A stretch of DNA of 64,000 bases, from positions 5,613,501-5,677,500 of the forward strand of contig NZ_CP028843.1 of NCBI RefSeq assembly GCF_003058325.1. Direction: 5' to 3'. The notes beneath the pieces were generated by a model. It saw only the letters and a list, made by a program, of their open reading frames with translations, made no database searches and was not told where the DNA came from. The stretch comes from Methylobacterium currus. GTDB lineage: Bacteria > Pseudomonadota > Alphaproteobacteria > Rhizobiales > Beijerinckiaceae. A program made the position numbers and the translations under genes. This document shows positions 49,784 through 58,715 of the stretch, one piece after another (position 1 is the stretch's first letter; each line of letters opens with the position of its first letter).

Positions 49784-51067
49784 TTACCGCTTCAGGCTCA
49801 TCAGGGTGTCGAGCATCTCGTTGCCGGTCGTGAACACCTTCGAGTTGGCGGTGTAGACCGACTGAGACTCGATCATCGCGGTCAGCTCGGTGCCGACATC
49901 GACGTTCGATTGCTCGAGGGCGCCCGACTTGATCGCGCCGCGGCCGCCCTGGCTGGCGAAGCCGATCTGGATGTCGCCGGATTCCGTCGTCGGCCGGTAG
50001 ACGTTGCCGGAGCGCGGCTCGAGGTTGTCGGCGCTCGACACCGTGGCGATCGGCAGCCGGTAGGCCGCCAGGCGCGAGCCGTCGTCGAAGGTCGCGTAGA
50101 CGGTGCCGTCCGCGTCGAACGTCGTGCCGGTCACGGCCGCCGGCGCCTGGCCGTTGGCCGTGCCCTCCACGGCGTAGTCGCCGGCGAGCTGGGTCAGGCC
50201 GGCGAGGCTGACGATTGTCTGCTTGCCGCCCGGAACGGTCAGGGTCAGGGATTTCGGGCCCGTATAGGTGCCCGAGCCCGCGGTCCCGGTGCCGGTGATC
50301 TTGCCCTGGGCGTCGAAGCCGACCGCGGTGGTGAGCAGCGGCGTAATCGTGGCCCCGTTCGCGTCGACCGGCAGCTTCGGGGTGGTGCCAGCCGGGGTCG
50401 GGGTGGCGGCGGCGTCGTAGAGCGAGATCGACCAGGAGCTGTCCGTGTTCTTCGCCAGGTAGATGTCGAAGGTCCGCGCCGTGCCGAGATTGTCGTAGGT
50501 CTTGAGGGAGTACTTCTTCGAGTACTGGCCGGCGGCGGCCGGGCTCGCGTCGACCGGCAGCTTGCCCGACAGGGTGCCCTCGGTGGTCGGCGTCGCCCGG
50601 CTGCTGACCGAGGCGATGCTGACCGGCACCATGTCGGCGACGCTGTTGAGTGTCGTGCTGGGCTCGCCGTTGAGCAGGCTGTAGCCCATCAGGGTCATGC
50701 CGGCGGCGTTGGTGAAGGTGTTGGTGGTGGCGTCGATCTTGAAGTTGCCGGCCCGGGTCAGGAGGGGCGCGCCGGACGGATCCTGCACCACGAAGAAGCC
50801 GTTGCCGTCGATGGCGAGGTCGGATTTCGAGGTCGTGTTGTTGAGGCTGCCGCCCTCGCTGATCGCCCGGCGCACCGTCGTCGTGACCGAGCCCGAATTG
50901 TAGTTGCCACCCGCGGTATCGGCGATCAGCAGCGAGGAGAACTCGGTCGAACTGCGCTTGTAGCCCGTCGTGCCGGAATTCTGGATGTTCTCCGCCACCG
51001 TCGAGATGCGGTTGGACTGGGCGTTCATGCCCGAGACACCGGTGCGGAGCACGCCGATGAGACTCAT
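49784..51067 (-). CDS. flgE: flagellar hook protein FlgE
   Basis: The 427-residue hook subunit starts MSLIGVLRTGVSGMNAQSNRISTVAENIQNSGTTGYKRSSTEFSSLL, the flagellar rod/hook motif with the ANNxAN-like VAENIQN core. The central FlgE D2-like domain lies at about 130-330, and the C-terminus ends LTAMIESQSVYTANSKVFTTGNEMLDTLMSLKR, the conserved closing helix. ATG 51067 is chosen by homology; an upstream frame exists. The gap of 194 bases to fliI contains a 14-base direct repeat (GGGCCGAGTCTTTG) and probably a promoter. Confidence 0.93.
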   Translation of the reverse strand: MSLIGVLRTGVSGMNAQSNRISTVAENIQNSGTTGYKRSSTEFSSLLIADTAGGNYNSGSVTTTVRRAISEGGSLNNTTSKSDLAIDGNGFFVVQDPSGAPLLTRAGNFKIDATTNTFTNAAGMTLMGYSLLNGEPSTTLNSVADMVPVSIASVSSRATPTTEGTLSGKLPVDASPAAAGQYSKKYSLKTYDNLGTARTFDIYLAKNTDSSWSISLYDAAATPTPAGTTPKLPVDANGATITPLLTTAVGFDAQGKITGTGTAGSGTYTGPKSLTLTVPGGKQTIVSLAGLTQLAGDYAVEGTANGQAPAAVTGTTFDADGTVYATFDDGSRLAAYRLPIATVSSADNLEPRSGNVYRPTTESGDIQIGFASQGGRGAIKSGALEQSNVDVGTELTAMIESQSVYTANSKVFTTGNEMLDTLMSLKR

Positions 51068-51261
51068 TGCGGGACCTCGTTCGTCAGGATGCTTCGAATG
51101 AAACGCGGGCGGCACCGGGCTTGCGCGGGCAAGGCTCGGGGCGGAATAGACCCGCCCAGGCTTGCGCGGGGCTTGAACGGCAAGGACCAGGGCGAGCCTC
51201 GACGGGCCGAGTCTTTGTGGGCCGAGTCTTTGCGGGGCGACTCTTGGCGGACCATCGCGCG

Positions 51262-52590
51262 TCAGCCCCGCAGGCTCTGGGCGAGTTCCAGGAACGCGTC
51301 CGTGCTCGGCGGCTGGCCCGGATCCTGGCGCAGGGCGTCGTAGATCCGCGGCACCAGGCCGATGGCCTGGTCGAGCTCGGCATCGGTCCCGGCCCGGTAG
51401 CCGCCCATCAGGCGCAGGTCCCGGGTCTCCTCGAAGCGGGCCATCATCGCCCGGAGCTTGCGGATCAGGTCGCGCTGCTCGGGCGTCCAGACCTCGGTGG
51501 CGAGCCGCGAGATCGAGCCGAGGAGGTCGATCGCGGGGTAGCGCCCCTGCTCGGCGATGGCCCGGTCGAGGACGACGTGGCCGTCGAGGGTGCCGCGGAT
51601 GCTGTCGGCGACCGGATCGTTGTGGTCGTCGCCGTCGACCAGCACCGAGAACACGCCCGTGATCGTGCCGCGCCCCTCGAGGCCCGGGCCTGCCCGCTCG
51701 AGCAGGCGCGGCAGGTCGGAGAAGACGCTCGGCGGGTAGCCGCGGGCCACCGCCGGCTCGCCGGCGGCGAGCGCCACGTCCCGGGCGGCATGGGCGTAGC
51801 GGGTCACCGAATCGACGATCAGCAGGACCGATTCGCCGCGATCACGAAAGGCCTCGGCGACGGCGAGGGCCACCTTCGGCGCCTGGCGGCGCATCATCGG
51901 GCTCTCGTCGCCGGTCGAGACCACCACGACGGCGCGCTCGCGGCTCTGCGCAAGGGGGCCTTCGAGGAACTCGCGCACCTCGCGCCCGCGCTCGCCCACC
52001 AGGGCGACGACGACGCTGTCGAACCCTTCCGCGCCCGCCAGCATCGCGAGCAGCGTCGACTTGCCGACGCCGGAGCCGGCGAAGATGCCGATGCGCTGGC
52101 CGGCGCAGAGCGGGGTGAACAGGTCGAGGACCCGCACCCCGGTGCGCAGGGGAGCCCGCACCCGGGCCCGGCCGAGCGCCGCCGGCGGGTCGGCGTCGAG
52201 GGGAACGGCGCGCGCGCCGGAGACGAGAGGCCCGGATCCGTCCACCGGACGCCCGAGGGCGTCGATGACCCGGCCCTTCCAGCTCGGGTCGGGCCGCAGC
52301 TCCGCCGGCCCGAGGCGGCGGGCGATCGTGCCGATCCCGGCCTCGATCCGGCTCTCATAGGCCTTGAGCGTCGCGCCATCGGCATCGACCCGGACGATCT
52401 CGCCGACCTGCGCCCGCCCTTGACCTGAGAAGCTCATCCGGTCGCCGAGGCGCACGAAGGGCGCGACGCCGCCGATCCGGCAGGCGCTCGCGGTCACCTC
52501 GCGGATCGGCCCGCCGATCCGCACCAGGGCCCCGTCCTGCCGGGCCGCGCTCATCGCTTCGGCGAGGCGCGCGATCGGATCCGCACCCAT
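51262..52590 (-). CDS. fliI: flagellum-specific ATP synthase FliI
   Basis: The 442-residue ATPase powers flagellar type III export. Walker A GSGVGKST is at 172-179, Walker B is VLLIVDSVTRYAHAARDVALA near residue 255, and the family segment GYPPSVFSDLPRLLERAG follows. The N-terminal beta barrel binds the FliH/FliJ partners; the C-terminus is helical. It belongs to the DUF1217 gene-flgF-fliI unit and begins four bases after flgF. Confidence 0.96.
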   Translation of the reverse strand: MGADPIARLAEAMSAARQDGALVRIGGPIREVTASACRIGGVAPFVRLGDRMSFSGQGRAQVGEIVRVDADGATLKAYESRIEAGIGTIARRLGPAELRPDPSWKGRVIDALGRPVDGSGPLVSGARAVPLDADPPAALGRARVRAPLRTGVRVLDLFTPLCAGQRIGIFAGSGVGKSTLLAMLAGAEGFDSVVVALVGERGREVREFLEGPLAQSRERAVVVVSTGDESPMMRRQAPKVALAVAEAFRDRGESVLLIVDSVTRYAHAARDVALAAGEPAVARGYPPSVFSDLPRLLERAGPGLEGRGTITGVFSVLVDGDDHNDPVADSIRGTLDGHVVLDRAIAEQGRYPAIDLLGSISRLATEVWTPEQRDLIRKLRAMMARFEETRDLRLMGGYRAGTDAELDQAIGLVPRIYDALRQDPGQPPSTDAFLELAQSLRG

Positions 52591-52594
52591 GCGC

Positions 52595-53323
52595 TCAGCT
52601 CCCCTGCGGCGAGAGCGACTTCACGGCGCTCTGCAGCGAGGATTCGGCCTCCGCGGTCGCCGTCGCGGCGCTCTCGAAGGCGCGCTGGATGGTGATGAGC
52701 TTCGTCATCTCCATGATCGGGTTGACGTTCGAGCCCTCGACATAGCCCTGGACGATCCCGATGCCGGTGAAGTCCTGCACCGGCCGCGCCGGCAGGCTGG
52801 AGGTCACGGCGTTGCCCGGCGCCCGGGTGAGCGTCCCCTTCTTGTCGAGGATGAACAGGCCCAGCGCCCCGACCTGGTTGGTGCCCTGGTAGATGCTGCC
52901 GTCGCGCCCGATGGTCGGCGGTCCCTGCTGCGGGTCGAGGAGGAGCGGCGAGCCGCCGGGATCGAGCACCGGCTGGCCGGTCAGGCTGCGCAGCTGCCCG
53001 GTGGCGTCCATCGTCAGGCGCCCGTCGCGGGTATAGACCGGGCTCGAGGAACCGCCGATGGCGAGCCAGGCATCGCCCTGCACCGCGACGTCGAGGGGGG
53101 AATCGGTCTTGGTGATCGGTCCGGAGGCCCGCGACAGGTAGGTGTCGCCCGAGCCCACGAAGGCCACGGCGCCCTTGGTCGCCTGGGCGAGCAGGGCCGA
53201 GAACTTCGTCTCCTCGGCGCGGAAGCCCGCCGTCGCCATGTTGGCGACGTTGTTGGCGGTGGTGGTCAGGCGCTTGTCGAGGGCGACCTGAGCCGAGAGG
53301 TTGACGTAGAGGCTGTTCTGCAT
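52595..53323 (-). CDS. flgF: flagellar basal-body rod protein FlgF
   Basis: The 242-residue rod protein has the flg_bbr N-terminus MQNSLYVNLSAQVALDKRLTTTANNVANMATAGFRAEETKF, the FlgF/G middle (DAWLAIGGSSSPVYTRDGRLTMDATGQLRSLTGQPVLDPGGSPLLLD), and the C-terminal IVQGYVEGSNVNPIMEMTKLITIQRAFESAATATAEAE. Length is that of FlgF and shorter than FlgG. It is exported through the same gate and forms the proximal rod. The DUF1217 gene is seven bases upstream. Confidence 0.9.
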   Translation of the reverse strand: MQNSLYVNLSAQVALDKRLTTTANNVANMATAGFRAEETKFSALLAQATKGAVAFVGSGDTYLSRASGPITKTDSPLDVAVQGDAWLAIGGSSSPVYTRDGRLTMDATGQLRSLTGQPVLDPGGSPLLLDPQQGPPTIGRDGSIYQGTNQVGALGLFILDKKGTLTRAPGNAVTSSLPARPVQDFTGIGIVQGYVEGSNVNPIMEMTKLITIQRAFESAATATAEAESSLQSAVKSLSPQGS

Positions 53324-53330
53324 TGCCGCC

Positions 53331-54560
53331 TCACGCCTGTCCGTTGCTGAACAGCGCCAGGATCGGATCGGTCGCGGTGTTGTTCTGCGCGTCCCAGATC
53401 GCCGCGAAGCGCCGGGCGAAGGCCTCGACCTTGGCCGGATCCTGGAAGGTCGCGAAATCGACCTTGCGGGAGATGAGGCTCGCCCGCGCGGCCAGGGCGT
53501 CGTTGGTGGTGGCGCTGCTCGTCGCCGGCAGGCCGATCACCGTGTTGAAGACCTGGGTCAGGGCGGGATCGCTCAGGACGTCGTAGCCGCTGTTGAGCGT
53601 CGGGGCCTTGCGGGCGAAGTAGAGGGCGAGGCGCACCCCGGTATCCTCGGCACCGGCATCGGATTCGAGGCTCTGCTGCAGGTAGGCGTCGACCACGCCC
53701 TTGACGTTGGCGCCCGGCGAGAGGTCCGTGCCGTTGCCAATGTCGACGGCCGTCTGGCCGGGACCCGACAGGGTGGCGTTGTTCACCGTGAGGGTGCGGT
53801 TCGTGCCGCCGGCGAGGTAGACGGTGTCGGCATCCACGCCGGTGCCGCCGGGCACGCCGTCGAGGCCGTAATTCGTGTAGCCGGTGGTCTCGAAGAACAG
53901 GCTGCCGTCGGCAGCGATGCCGACCTGGACCTTGCCCGTCAGCCCGTCGGCGCCGGAGGCGATGATCTGGTCGTTGATCGCCGCGCCGATCTCGGTCGGG
54001 GTGACGCTGGCGAGGTTCGCGACCTTGCCGGCGAGCGTGGACCGGTTGAGGACGATGGTGGCGCTCTTCGTCGTGGTCGCGTCGACCTGAGAGGAGAGGG
54101 TGAAGCTCGCCTCGTTGGTGCCGGTGAAGTCGTAGGACGTGGCGAGCGCGTAGGGCAGGGAGAGCTTCGCGCTGCCTGCCGGGTCGAGCTTGGTCGACGA
54201 CACCACCACCGGGTCGGTGCCCTTGGCGGTGGCGCCTGGCGCGAAGTCGAAGGCCTTCGCGAAGGCGACGTAGCGGTCGTCCGCCAGGCGGTTGGCGAAG
54301 GCGGCGGCGCTGCTCGTGCCCTCGGTCAGGACCTTGCGCATGAACGCCTTGGCGTAGGTCATGTCCTCGAGGCCGAAGGCCTTCATCGCGTAGCTGTAGA
54401 GCCGCTGGTCGGCCATGAGGTCGTCGACCGACTTCACCTTGCCGATATTGGCCTGGTAATAGGCGGTCTCGCGCGCCACGATCGGCTCGGCGCCCTTGCG
54501 CTGCAGCGAGGTCGCGAGGTTCCGCGACAGGAGCGTGTAGCTCGTCAGGGTGCTGGTCAC
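53331..54560 (-). CDS. DUF1217 flagellar cluster protein
   Basis: A 409-residue protein with DUF1217-type helical blocks at both ends (YTLLSRNLATSLQRKGAEPIVARETAYYQANIGKVKSVDDLMADQRLYSYAMKAFGLED, and NTVIGLP through REAFARRFAAIWDAQ-like sequence near the C-terminus). The centre (about 130-300) is beta- and Gly/Thr-rich, like the variable domains of exported flagellar proteins. Members occur next to flgF and fliI in Rhizobiales and are thought to belong to the flagellum, but no molecular role is known to me. There is no signal peptide, consistent with type III export. Confidence 0.75.
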   Translation of the reverse strand: MTSTLTSYTLLSRNLATSLQRKGAEPIVARETAYYQANIGKVKSVDDLMADQRLYSYAMKAFGLEDMTYAKAFMRKVLTEGTSSAAAFANRLADDRYVAFAKAFDFAPGATAKGTDPVVVSSTKLDPAGSAKLSLPYALATSYDFTGTNEASFTLSSQVDATTTKSATIVLNRSTLAGKVANLASVTPTEIGAAINDQIIASGADGLTGKVQVGIAADGSLFFETTGYTNYGLDGVPGGTGVDADTVYLAGGTNRTLTVNNATLSGPGQTAVDIGNGTDLSPGANVKGVVDAYLQQSLESDAGAEDTGVRLALYFARKAPTLNSGYDVLSDPALTQVFNTVIGLPATSSATTNDALAARASLISRKVDFATFQDPAKVEAFARRFAAIWDAQNNTATDPILALFSNGQA

Positions 54561-54714
54561 GGATTCGTCTCCGGCCCGTCGGCGCGGTGGGAGGGGGCCG
54601 CCTGCCGTAGCGGCATGGTGCCCCGATGAGGTATTCGCTCTAGGCGGCCACGCTTGCTCGAGGCTTGCCGCAGTCTTGAGGATTGCCGCAATCCTGTCGC
54701 TTGCCGCCGCGCCG

Positions 54715-55266
54715 TCACAGCGGAGTCGGCCCGATGATGGTCTCGGTGGTGATGACGATCCAGCCGGCGCTGGTGCTGCGGATCGACAGCACCCGCCCGG
54801 CTCCCGGCAGGGTGGAGCCGACGCCGACCTCGTGCAGGCCGTCGCGTCCCTCCACCACGGCTTGGCCCGCCGAGGCGCGCCGCAGGGCGAAGCCCGAGGC
54901 CGGCCGCGCCGTCTGCGCCGGAAGGGTGGCGACCGCAGCGGTGGCGGGAGCCGCCGGCGCTTCCGCCAGCGAGCCGGTGATCAGGGGATCGAGGTCGGGC
55001 TCGGGGGCGCGCGCCTCGGCGACCGTCCGCTTCCAGGTGAAGGGGGCGGTCAGGGCCGGCAGCACCTCCCGAACGTCGTAGGGCCGGGTCGGCTGCGACA
55101 GGGTATAGCCGGCGAAACCGGTGGCGGTGAGCGCCAGCAGGATGGCGGCGCCGAACACGCCCTTCTCCGTCGCCGCGTCCCGGGCCCGGCGGCGGGCGAT
55201 CAGGCCCGCGATCGGGCTCTCGGGGGGGAGGGAGGGGCGCTTGCGTGTGGCCGGGGCTGCGGGCAT
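54715..55266 (-). CDS. hypothetical membrane protein at head of flagellar cluster
   Basis: A 183-residue protein with a basic N-terminus (RKRPSLPPESPIAGLIARRRARD), one membrane helix (about 38-58; GVFGAAILLALTATGFAGYTL), a Pro/Ala-rich linker, and a C-terminal beta domain (LHEVGVGSTLPGAGRVLSIRSTSAGWIVITTETIIGP). No family is recognised with confidence. It is the first gene of the minus-strand flagellar run, 154 bases before the DUF1217 gene, and diverges from the PilZ gene. TTGA-N7-TTAA (55318-55332) lies about 52 bases upstream and could be a CtrA-like control site. Its flagellar link is by position only. Confidence 0.6.
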   Translation of the reverse strand: MPAAPATRKRPSLPPESPIAGLIARRRARDAATEKGVFGAAILLALTATGFAGYTLSQPTRPYDVREVLPALTAPFTWKRTVAEARAPEPDLDPLITGSLAEAPAAPATAAVATLPAQTARPASGFALRRASAGQAVVEGRDGLHEVGVGSTLPGAGRVLSIRSTSAGWIVITTETIIGPTPL

Positions 55267-55459
55267 GGCCGGAACGGATCCGAGGGTTGATGGCTAACGA
55301 GGAATGAAGGAACAGGGTTGACGTGCAGTTAACAGGGCCGCCGAGGCTGGCCGGACGGCCCGGGAGGCAACCGGACCGTCGGCGCGCACCGGGTTTCCGG
55401 CGCGCCGAGAAAGCCGTAAGCGTTGCCCGGTGGGCGCCAGGGCCCGGTGCGGGGAATCC

Positions 55460-55780
55460 ATGACCGATCTGCGGGAGACCGACGGCGTCGAGGGCGGTGA
55501 CGGCCGGGATTCCGCACCGATCCCCCGCGCGGGCCGCCGCCGCCGCCTGATCCAGCAGGGGCGGATCGTGCTCGGCCCCGACCACTCCGTCGCCTGCGAG
55601 ATCGCGGACGTCTCGACCGCGGGGGCGCGGCTGCGCATCCCCGCCCGCATCGCCTTGCCCGACACGTTCCCGCTCGTCATCGCCGCCCACGACCTGCGCA
55701 CCGTCACGGTGCGGTTGCGCTGGCGCCGTGGCGATTTCGTCGGGGTGACGTTCGAGGGGGCGGGGTTCTACGTCGAGTGA
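55460..55780 (+). CDS. PilZ-domain protein
   Basis: A 106-residue single PilZ domain, the usual cyclic-di-GMP receptor. RRRRLIQQGRIVLGPDHSVACEIADVSTAGARLRI carries the RxxxR region and the (D/N)xSxxG motif as DVSTAG. The signature is complete enough to expect c-di-GMP binding. It diverges from the flagellar cluster, as expected for a regulator of motility. GGGGAA precedes ATG 55460; a GTG at 55430 is an alternative start. Confidence 0.82.
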   Translation: MTDLRETDGVEGGDGRDSAPIPRAGRRRRLIQQGRIVLGPDHSVACEIADVSTAGARLRIPARIALPDTFPLVIAAHDLRTVTVRLRWRRGDFVGVTFEGAGFYVE

Positions 55781-56178
55781 CGCCCGGGAGGATGGCCCGT
55801 CGGTGTGAGGGAGCCCGATCGCGTCGTGCCTTCGCCTCCCTGATCCCCCTCATGCCGACGGCCTGAGATGCTGATGCACCGATTCGATCCCGGGCCCGCC
55901 CGGGATCGGCGAGGTCGTTGATCCCTCTCGAAGGGTCGATGCCCGGCCCGGACGTCCGGAACCTCGGGCTTGGCGAAAGTTCGTGAACGGAACCAGAGGT
56001 CGTTTTCTTGCGACCGTTGGTATCACTCATGCGGGCGGCCGGACCGCCTGTGGCCTTCCGGAGCGCGCCGGCTCCATTTCGCCATAAAACTTGCTAGGGT
56101 CTCGGTCGCTTTCCGCCCCATCGGGCCAGCACGCGCGTCCACCGGCCGGCTCCCCGGACGCGCCACGACAGGACCGCC
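55781..56178. other. 398-base intergenic region with hairpin
   Basis: No gene is supported here. A 10-bp perfect stem (CGATCCCGGG with its complement, loop CCCG) lies at 55885-55908. It probably ends pilZ transcription, although it is 105 bases beyond the stop and has no T run. The right part holds the mltG promoter region; TTGCTAGGGT near 56091 resembles a -10 region, but no clear -35 box was found. Confidence 0.45.
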
Positions 56179-57576
56179 ATGTTTCGCAGATCGAAGACGC
56201 AGGACCCGGCGCCGAGCGCGCCGGAGCCGGTCAGCCCGCCGAACCGGCTCGCCCCGCGCAGCCCGAGCGAGGCCATCAAGCCCACCGCGGCCCCGCCGCC
56301 GCCCGAGAAGCCGGTGCGCGAGCGCGGCGGCCTGCTCTCGGCGGTGAGCGGCTTCCTGACCCTGTTCGTGATCCTCGGCCTCGGCGCCATCCTGGGCCTC
56401 GTGGTGCTGGAGCGCCAGACCAACGAGGCCGGCCCGCTCCAGGCCGACAAGGTCGTGGTGGTGCCCCGCTCCAGCGTCGGCGAGATGGCGGACCTGCTTC
56501 AGCGCGAGGGCGTGATCGCGCATCCGATGCTGTTCGAGCTCACCGCCCGCTTCGGCCGAAAAGCAGCGCTCAAGGCCGGCGAGTACAGCTTCAAGGCCCA
56601 TGCCAGCATCGACGACGTGGTCGACGTGCTGGTCCAGGGCCGGCCGGTGCAGCACGCCATCACCTTCCCGGAGGGCCTGACGAGCGAGCAGATCGTCGCC
56701 CGCCTCAACGACAACGACATCCTGACCGGCGACATCAACGAGACCCCGCCGGAGGGCTCGCTGCTTCCCGACACCTACAAGTTCGAGCGCGGCGATTCCC
56801 GCCAGAAGATCGTCAACCTGATGCGCACCAAGCAGCGCGAGGTGCTGAACCAGATCTGGGCCCGCCGCTCGCCCGACGTGCCGGTTCGTACGCCCCAGGA
56901 GATGGTGACGCTCGCCTCCATCGTCGAGAAGGAGACCGGCCGGGCCGACGAGCGCCCGCGGGTCGCCGGCGTGTTCGTCAACCGCCTGCAGAAGCGGATG
57001 CGCCTGCAATCCGACCCGACCATCGTGTACGGCCTGGTCGGCGGCCGCGGCACCCTCGGGCGCGGCATCCTGCGCTCCGAGATCGACCGGGTGACGCCCT
57101 ACAACACCTACGCGATCGAGGGCCTGCCGCCGGGGCCGATCGCCAATCCGGGCCGCGCGGCGCTCGAGGCGGTGGCGAACCCCTCGCGCACCAAGGAGCT
57201 CTACTTCGTCGCCGACGGCACCGGCGGCCACGTCTTCGCCGAGACCCTGGAGGCGCATAACCGCAACGTCGCACGCTGGCGCCAGGTCGAGAAGGCGAAG
57301 GCCGCCGCCGATCCGGGCTCGGCGGTCGGCGTCGACAAGGTCGAGCCGCCGCCGCAGGCCGACCCGGCGGCGTTGCCCTCCCGCACCAGCCTGCCCGGTG
57401 CGCCCCTCGCCTATGACGGCGCCGACACGAGCCCGGGCGCCCGCTCGCGCGCCTTCGACGCCTCGGAAGGGACCGCCCGCGATCCCCTGCGCAACAAGAC
57501 CTTCGACCTGAACTCGCCGAAGACCGTTCCGGTCCTGTCCCAGCCCAAGACGGCGCCCGCGTCGCGCAACCCCTGA
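56179..57576 (+). CDS. mltG: endolytic murein transglycosylase MltG
   Basis: The 465-residue inner-membrane enzyme cuts nascent peptidoglycan strands. A cytoplasmic Pro-rich N-terminus (about 1-50) precedes the membrane helix (about 55-78; SGFLTLFVILGLGAILGLVVL). The YceG domain follows, with LPDTYKFERGDSRQKIV, the catalytic Glu in LASIVEKETGRADERPRVAGVFVNRL, and the hallmark LQSDPTIVYG. The C-terminal 100 residues are an Ala/Pro-rich extension not found in E. coli. yicC and gmk follow, the common alphaproteobacterial order. Confidence 0.93.
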   Translation: MFRRSKTQDPAPSAPEPVSPPNRLAPRSPSEAIKPTAAPPPPEKPVRERGGLLSAVSGFLTLFVILGLGAILGLVVLERQTNEAGPLQADKVVVVPRSSVGEMADLLQREGVIAHPMLFELTARFGRKAALKAGEYSFKAHASIDDVVDVLVQGRPVQHAITFPEGLTSEQIVARLNDNDILTGDINETPPEGSLLPDTYKFERGDSRQKIVNLMRTKQREVLNQIWARRSPDVPVRTPQEMVTLASIVEKETGRADERPRVAGVFVNRLQKRMRLQSDPTIVYGLVGGRGTLGRGILRSEIDRVTPYNTYAIEGLPPGPIANPGRAALEAVANPSRTKELYFVADGTGGHVFAETLEAHNRNVARWRQVEKAKAAADPGSAVGVDKVEPPPQADPAALPSRTSLPGAPLAYDGADTSPGARSRAFDASEGTARDPLRNKTFDLNSPKTVPVLSQPKTAPASRNP

Positions 57577-57626
57577 GCGGGGCCGCGTTGGCGCGCTCAC
57601 GCACCTCCCGCATAGATCCTTGTTGT

Positions 57627-57655
57627 GCCGCAGGTGTTTTCGCTAGACCTGCGGC
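57627..57655 (+). terminator. possible hairpin between mltG and yicC
   Basis: GCCGCAGGT (57627-57635) pairs with its exact complement at 57647-57655 around an 11-base loop that includes TTTT. It lies 50 bases after the mltG stop and 31 bases before the yicC ATG. Without a T run after the stem, termination is uncertain. Confidence 0.35.
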
Positions 57656-57686
57656 CGCTTCCGCGAAACCTGCTTAGGGCGCCTCG

Positions 57687-58562
57687 ATGTCCATCGCCAG
57701 CATGACCGGCTTCGCCCGCGAGGTCGGAACCACCGGACCCGCGCATTGGGCCTGGGAGCTCAAGAGCGTCAACGGCCGTGGGCTGGAGGTTCGGGTTCGT
57801 GTTCCCTCCGGCCTCGATGCCGTCGGCGAGGAGGCCCGGGCCCTGGTGCAGAAGCGCCTCGGCCGCGGCACGTGCCACCTCACCCTCACCCTGTCGCGGG
57901 CGGACGCCGCGCCGCGGGTGCGCATCAACGAGACGCTGCTGGCTTCCCTCGCCGAGGCGGTGACCCGGGTGCCGATGCCGCTCGGCATCACGCTCCCCTC
58001 CGTCGACGGGCTCCTGAACTTGCGCGGCGTGGTCGAGGTCGAGGAGGCGGCGGCCGACGACGAGGCGCTCCGGCGGGACCTCGTGGCGGCCGCCCTTCGG
58101 CTGGTCGAGTCCCTGGCGGAGGGGCGCCGCGCGGAAGGCCGGGCGCTCGCGGGAATCGTCGGAGGCCAGCTCGCCGCCATGGCGGATCTGGTCGAGGCCG
58201 CGGAAGCCTGCCCGGCCCGCCGGCCGGAGGCGGTGAAGGCGCGCCTCGCCGCGCAGGTCGCCGCCCTGATGGAGGCCGGCAGCTTCGATCCGGCGCGCCT
58301 GCACCAGGAGGCGGTGCTGCTCGCCGCGCGGGCCGACGTGCGCGAGGAGATCGACCGCCTGCGCGCGCATCTCGCCGCCGCGCGCGACCTGCTCGCTGCC
58401 GGCGGCGCCGTCGGGCGCCGGCTCGATTTCCTGGCCCAGGAACTCGGCCGCGAGGCCAACACGCTCTGCGCCAAGGCCAACGACGTGTCGCTGTCCCGCA
58501 TCGGCCTCGACCTCAAGGCGGTGGTCGAGCAGTTCCGCGAGCAGGTCCAGAACGTCGAATAG
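57687..58562 (+). CDS. YicC-family endoribonuclease
   Basis: The 291-residue protein opens MSIASMTGFAREVGTTGPAHWAWELKSVNGRGLEVRVRVPSG, the YicC N-terminal signature, and ends with the DUF1732 block (REEIDRLRAHLAAARDLLAAGGAVGRRLDFLAQELGREANTLCAKANDVSLSRIGLDLKAVVEQFREQVQNVE). YicC proteins are metal-dependent ribonucleases implicated in sRNA turnover in E. coli. It usually neighbours gmk, as here (154 bases). Confidence 0.93.
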   Translation: MSIASMTGFAREVGTTGPAHWAWELKSVNGRGLEVRVRVPSGLDAVGEEARALVQKRLGRGTCHLTLTLSRADAAPRVRINETLLASLAEAVTRVPMPLGITLPSVDGLLNLRGVVEVEEAAADDEALRRDLVAAALRLVESLAEGRRAEGRALAGIVGGQLAAMADLVEAAEACPARRPEAVKARLAAQVAALMEAGSFDPARLHQEAVLLAARADVREEIDRLRAHLAAARDLLAAGGAVGRRLDFLAQELGREANTLCAKANDVSLSRIGLDLKAVVEQFREQVQNVE

Positions 58563-58715
58563 GGGATATTTGTCCCCGTCCCGCAGCCTCTCACCGGTTG
58601 CGCCCCCGCCGGGCCGGCGGCATTGGAAGGGGTCTGAGGGATCAGGCCTCGGCGGAGGGCCGGTCTCGCGACGGACGGCGCGCCCGTCCGTGCCGGCGAT
58701 AGGATTATCAACGCG

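Noticed and set aside
51190..51245. Direct repeat GGGCCGAGTCTTTG between flgE and fliI
   Set aside because: Two short degenerate copies without inverted symmetry or link to a promoter; probably simple slippage.
55976..56025. GGAAC...CGTT considered as an EcfG general-stress promoter before mltG
   Set aside because: The spacing between the boxes is 7 or 21 bases, not the expected 16-17.
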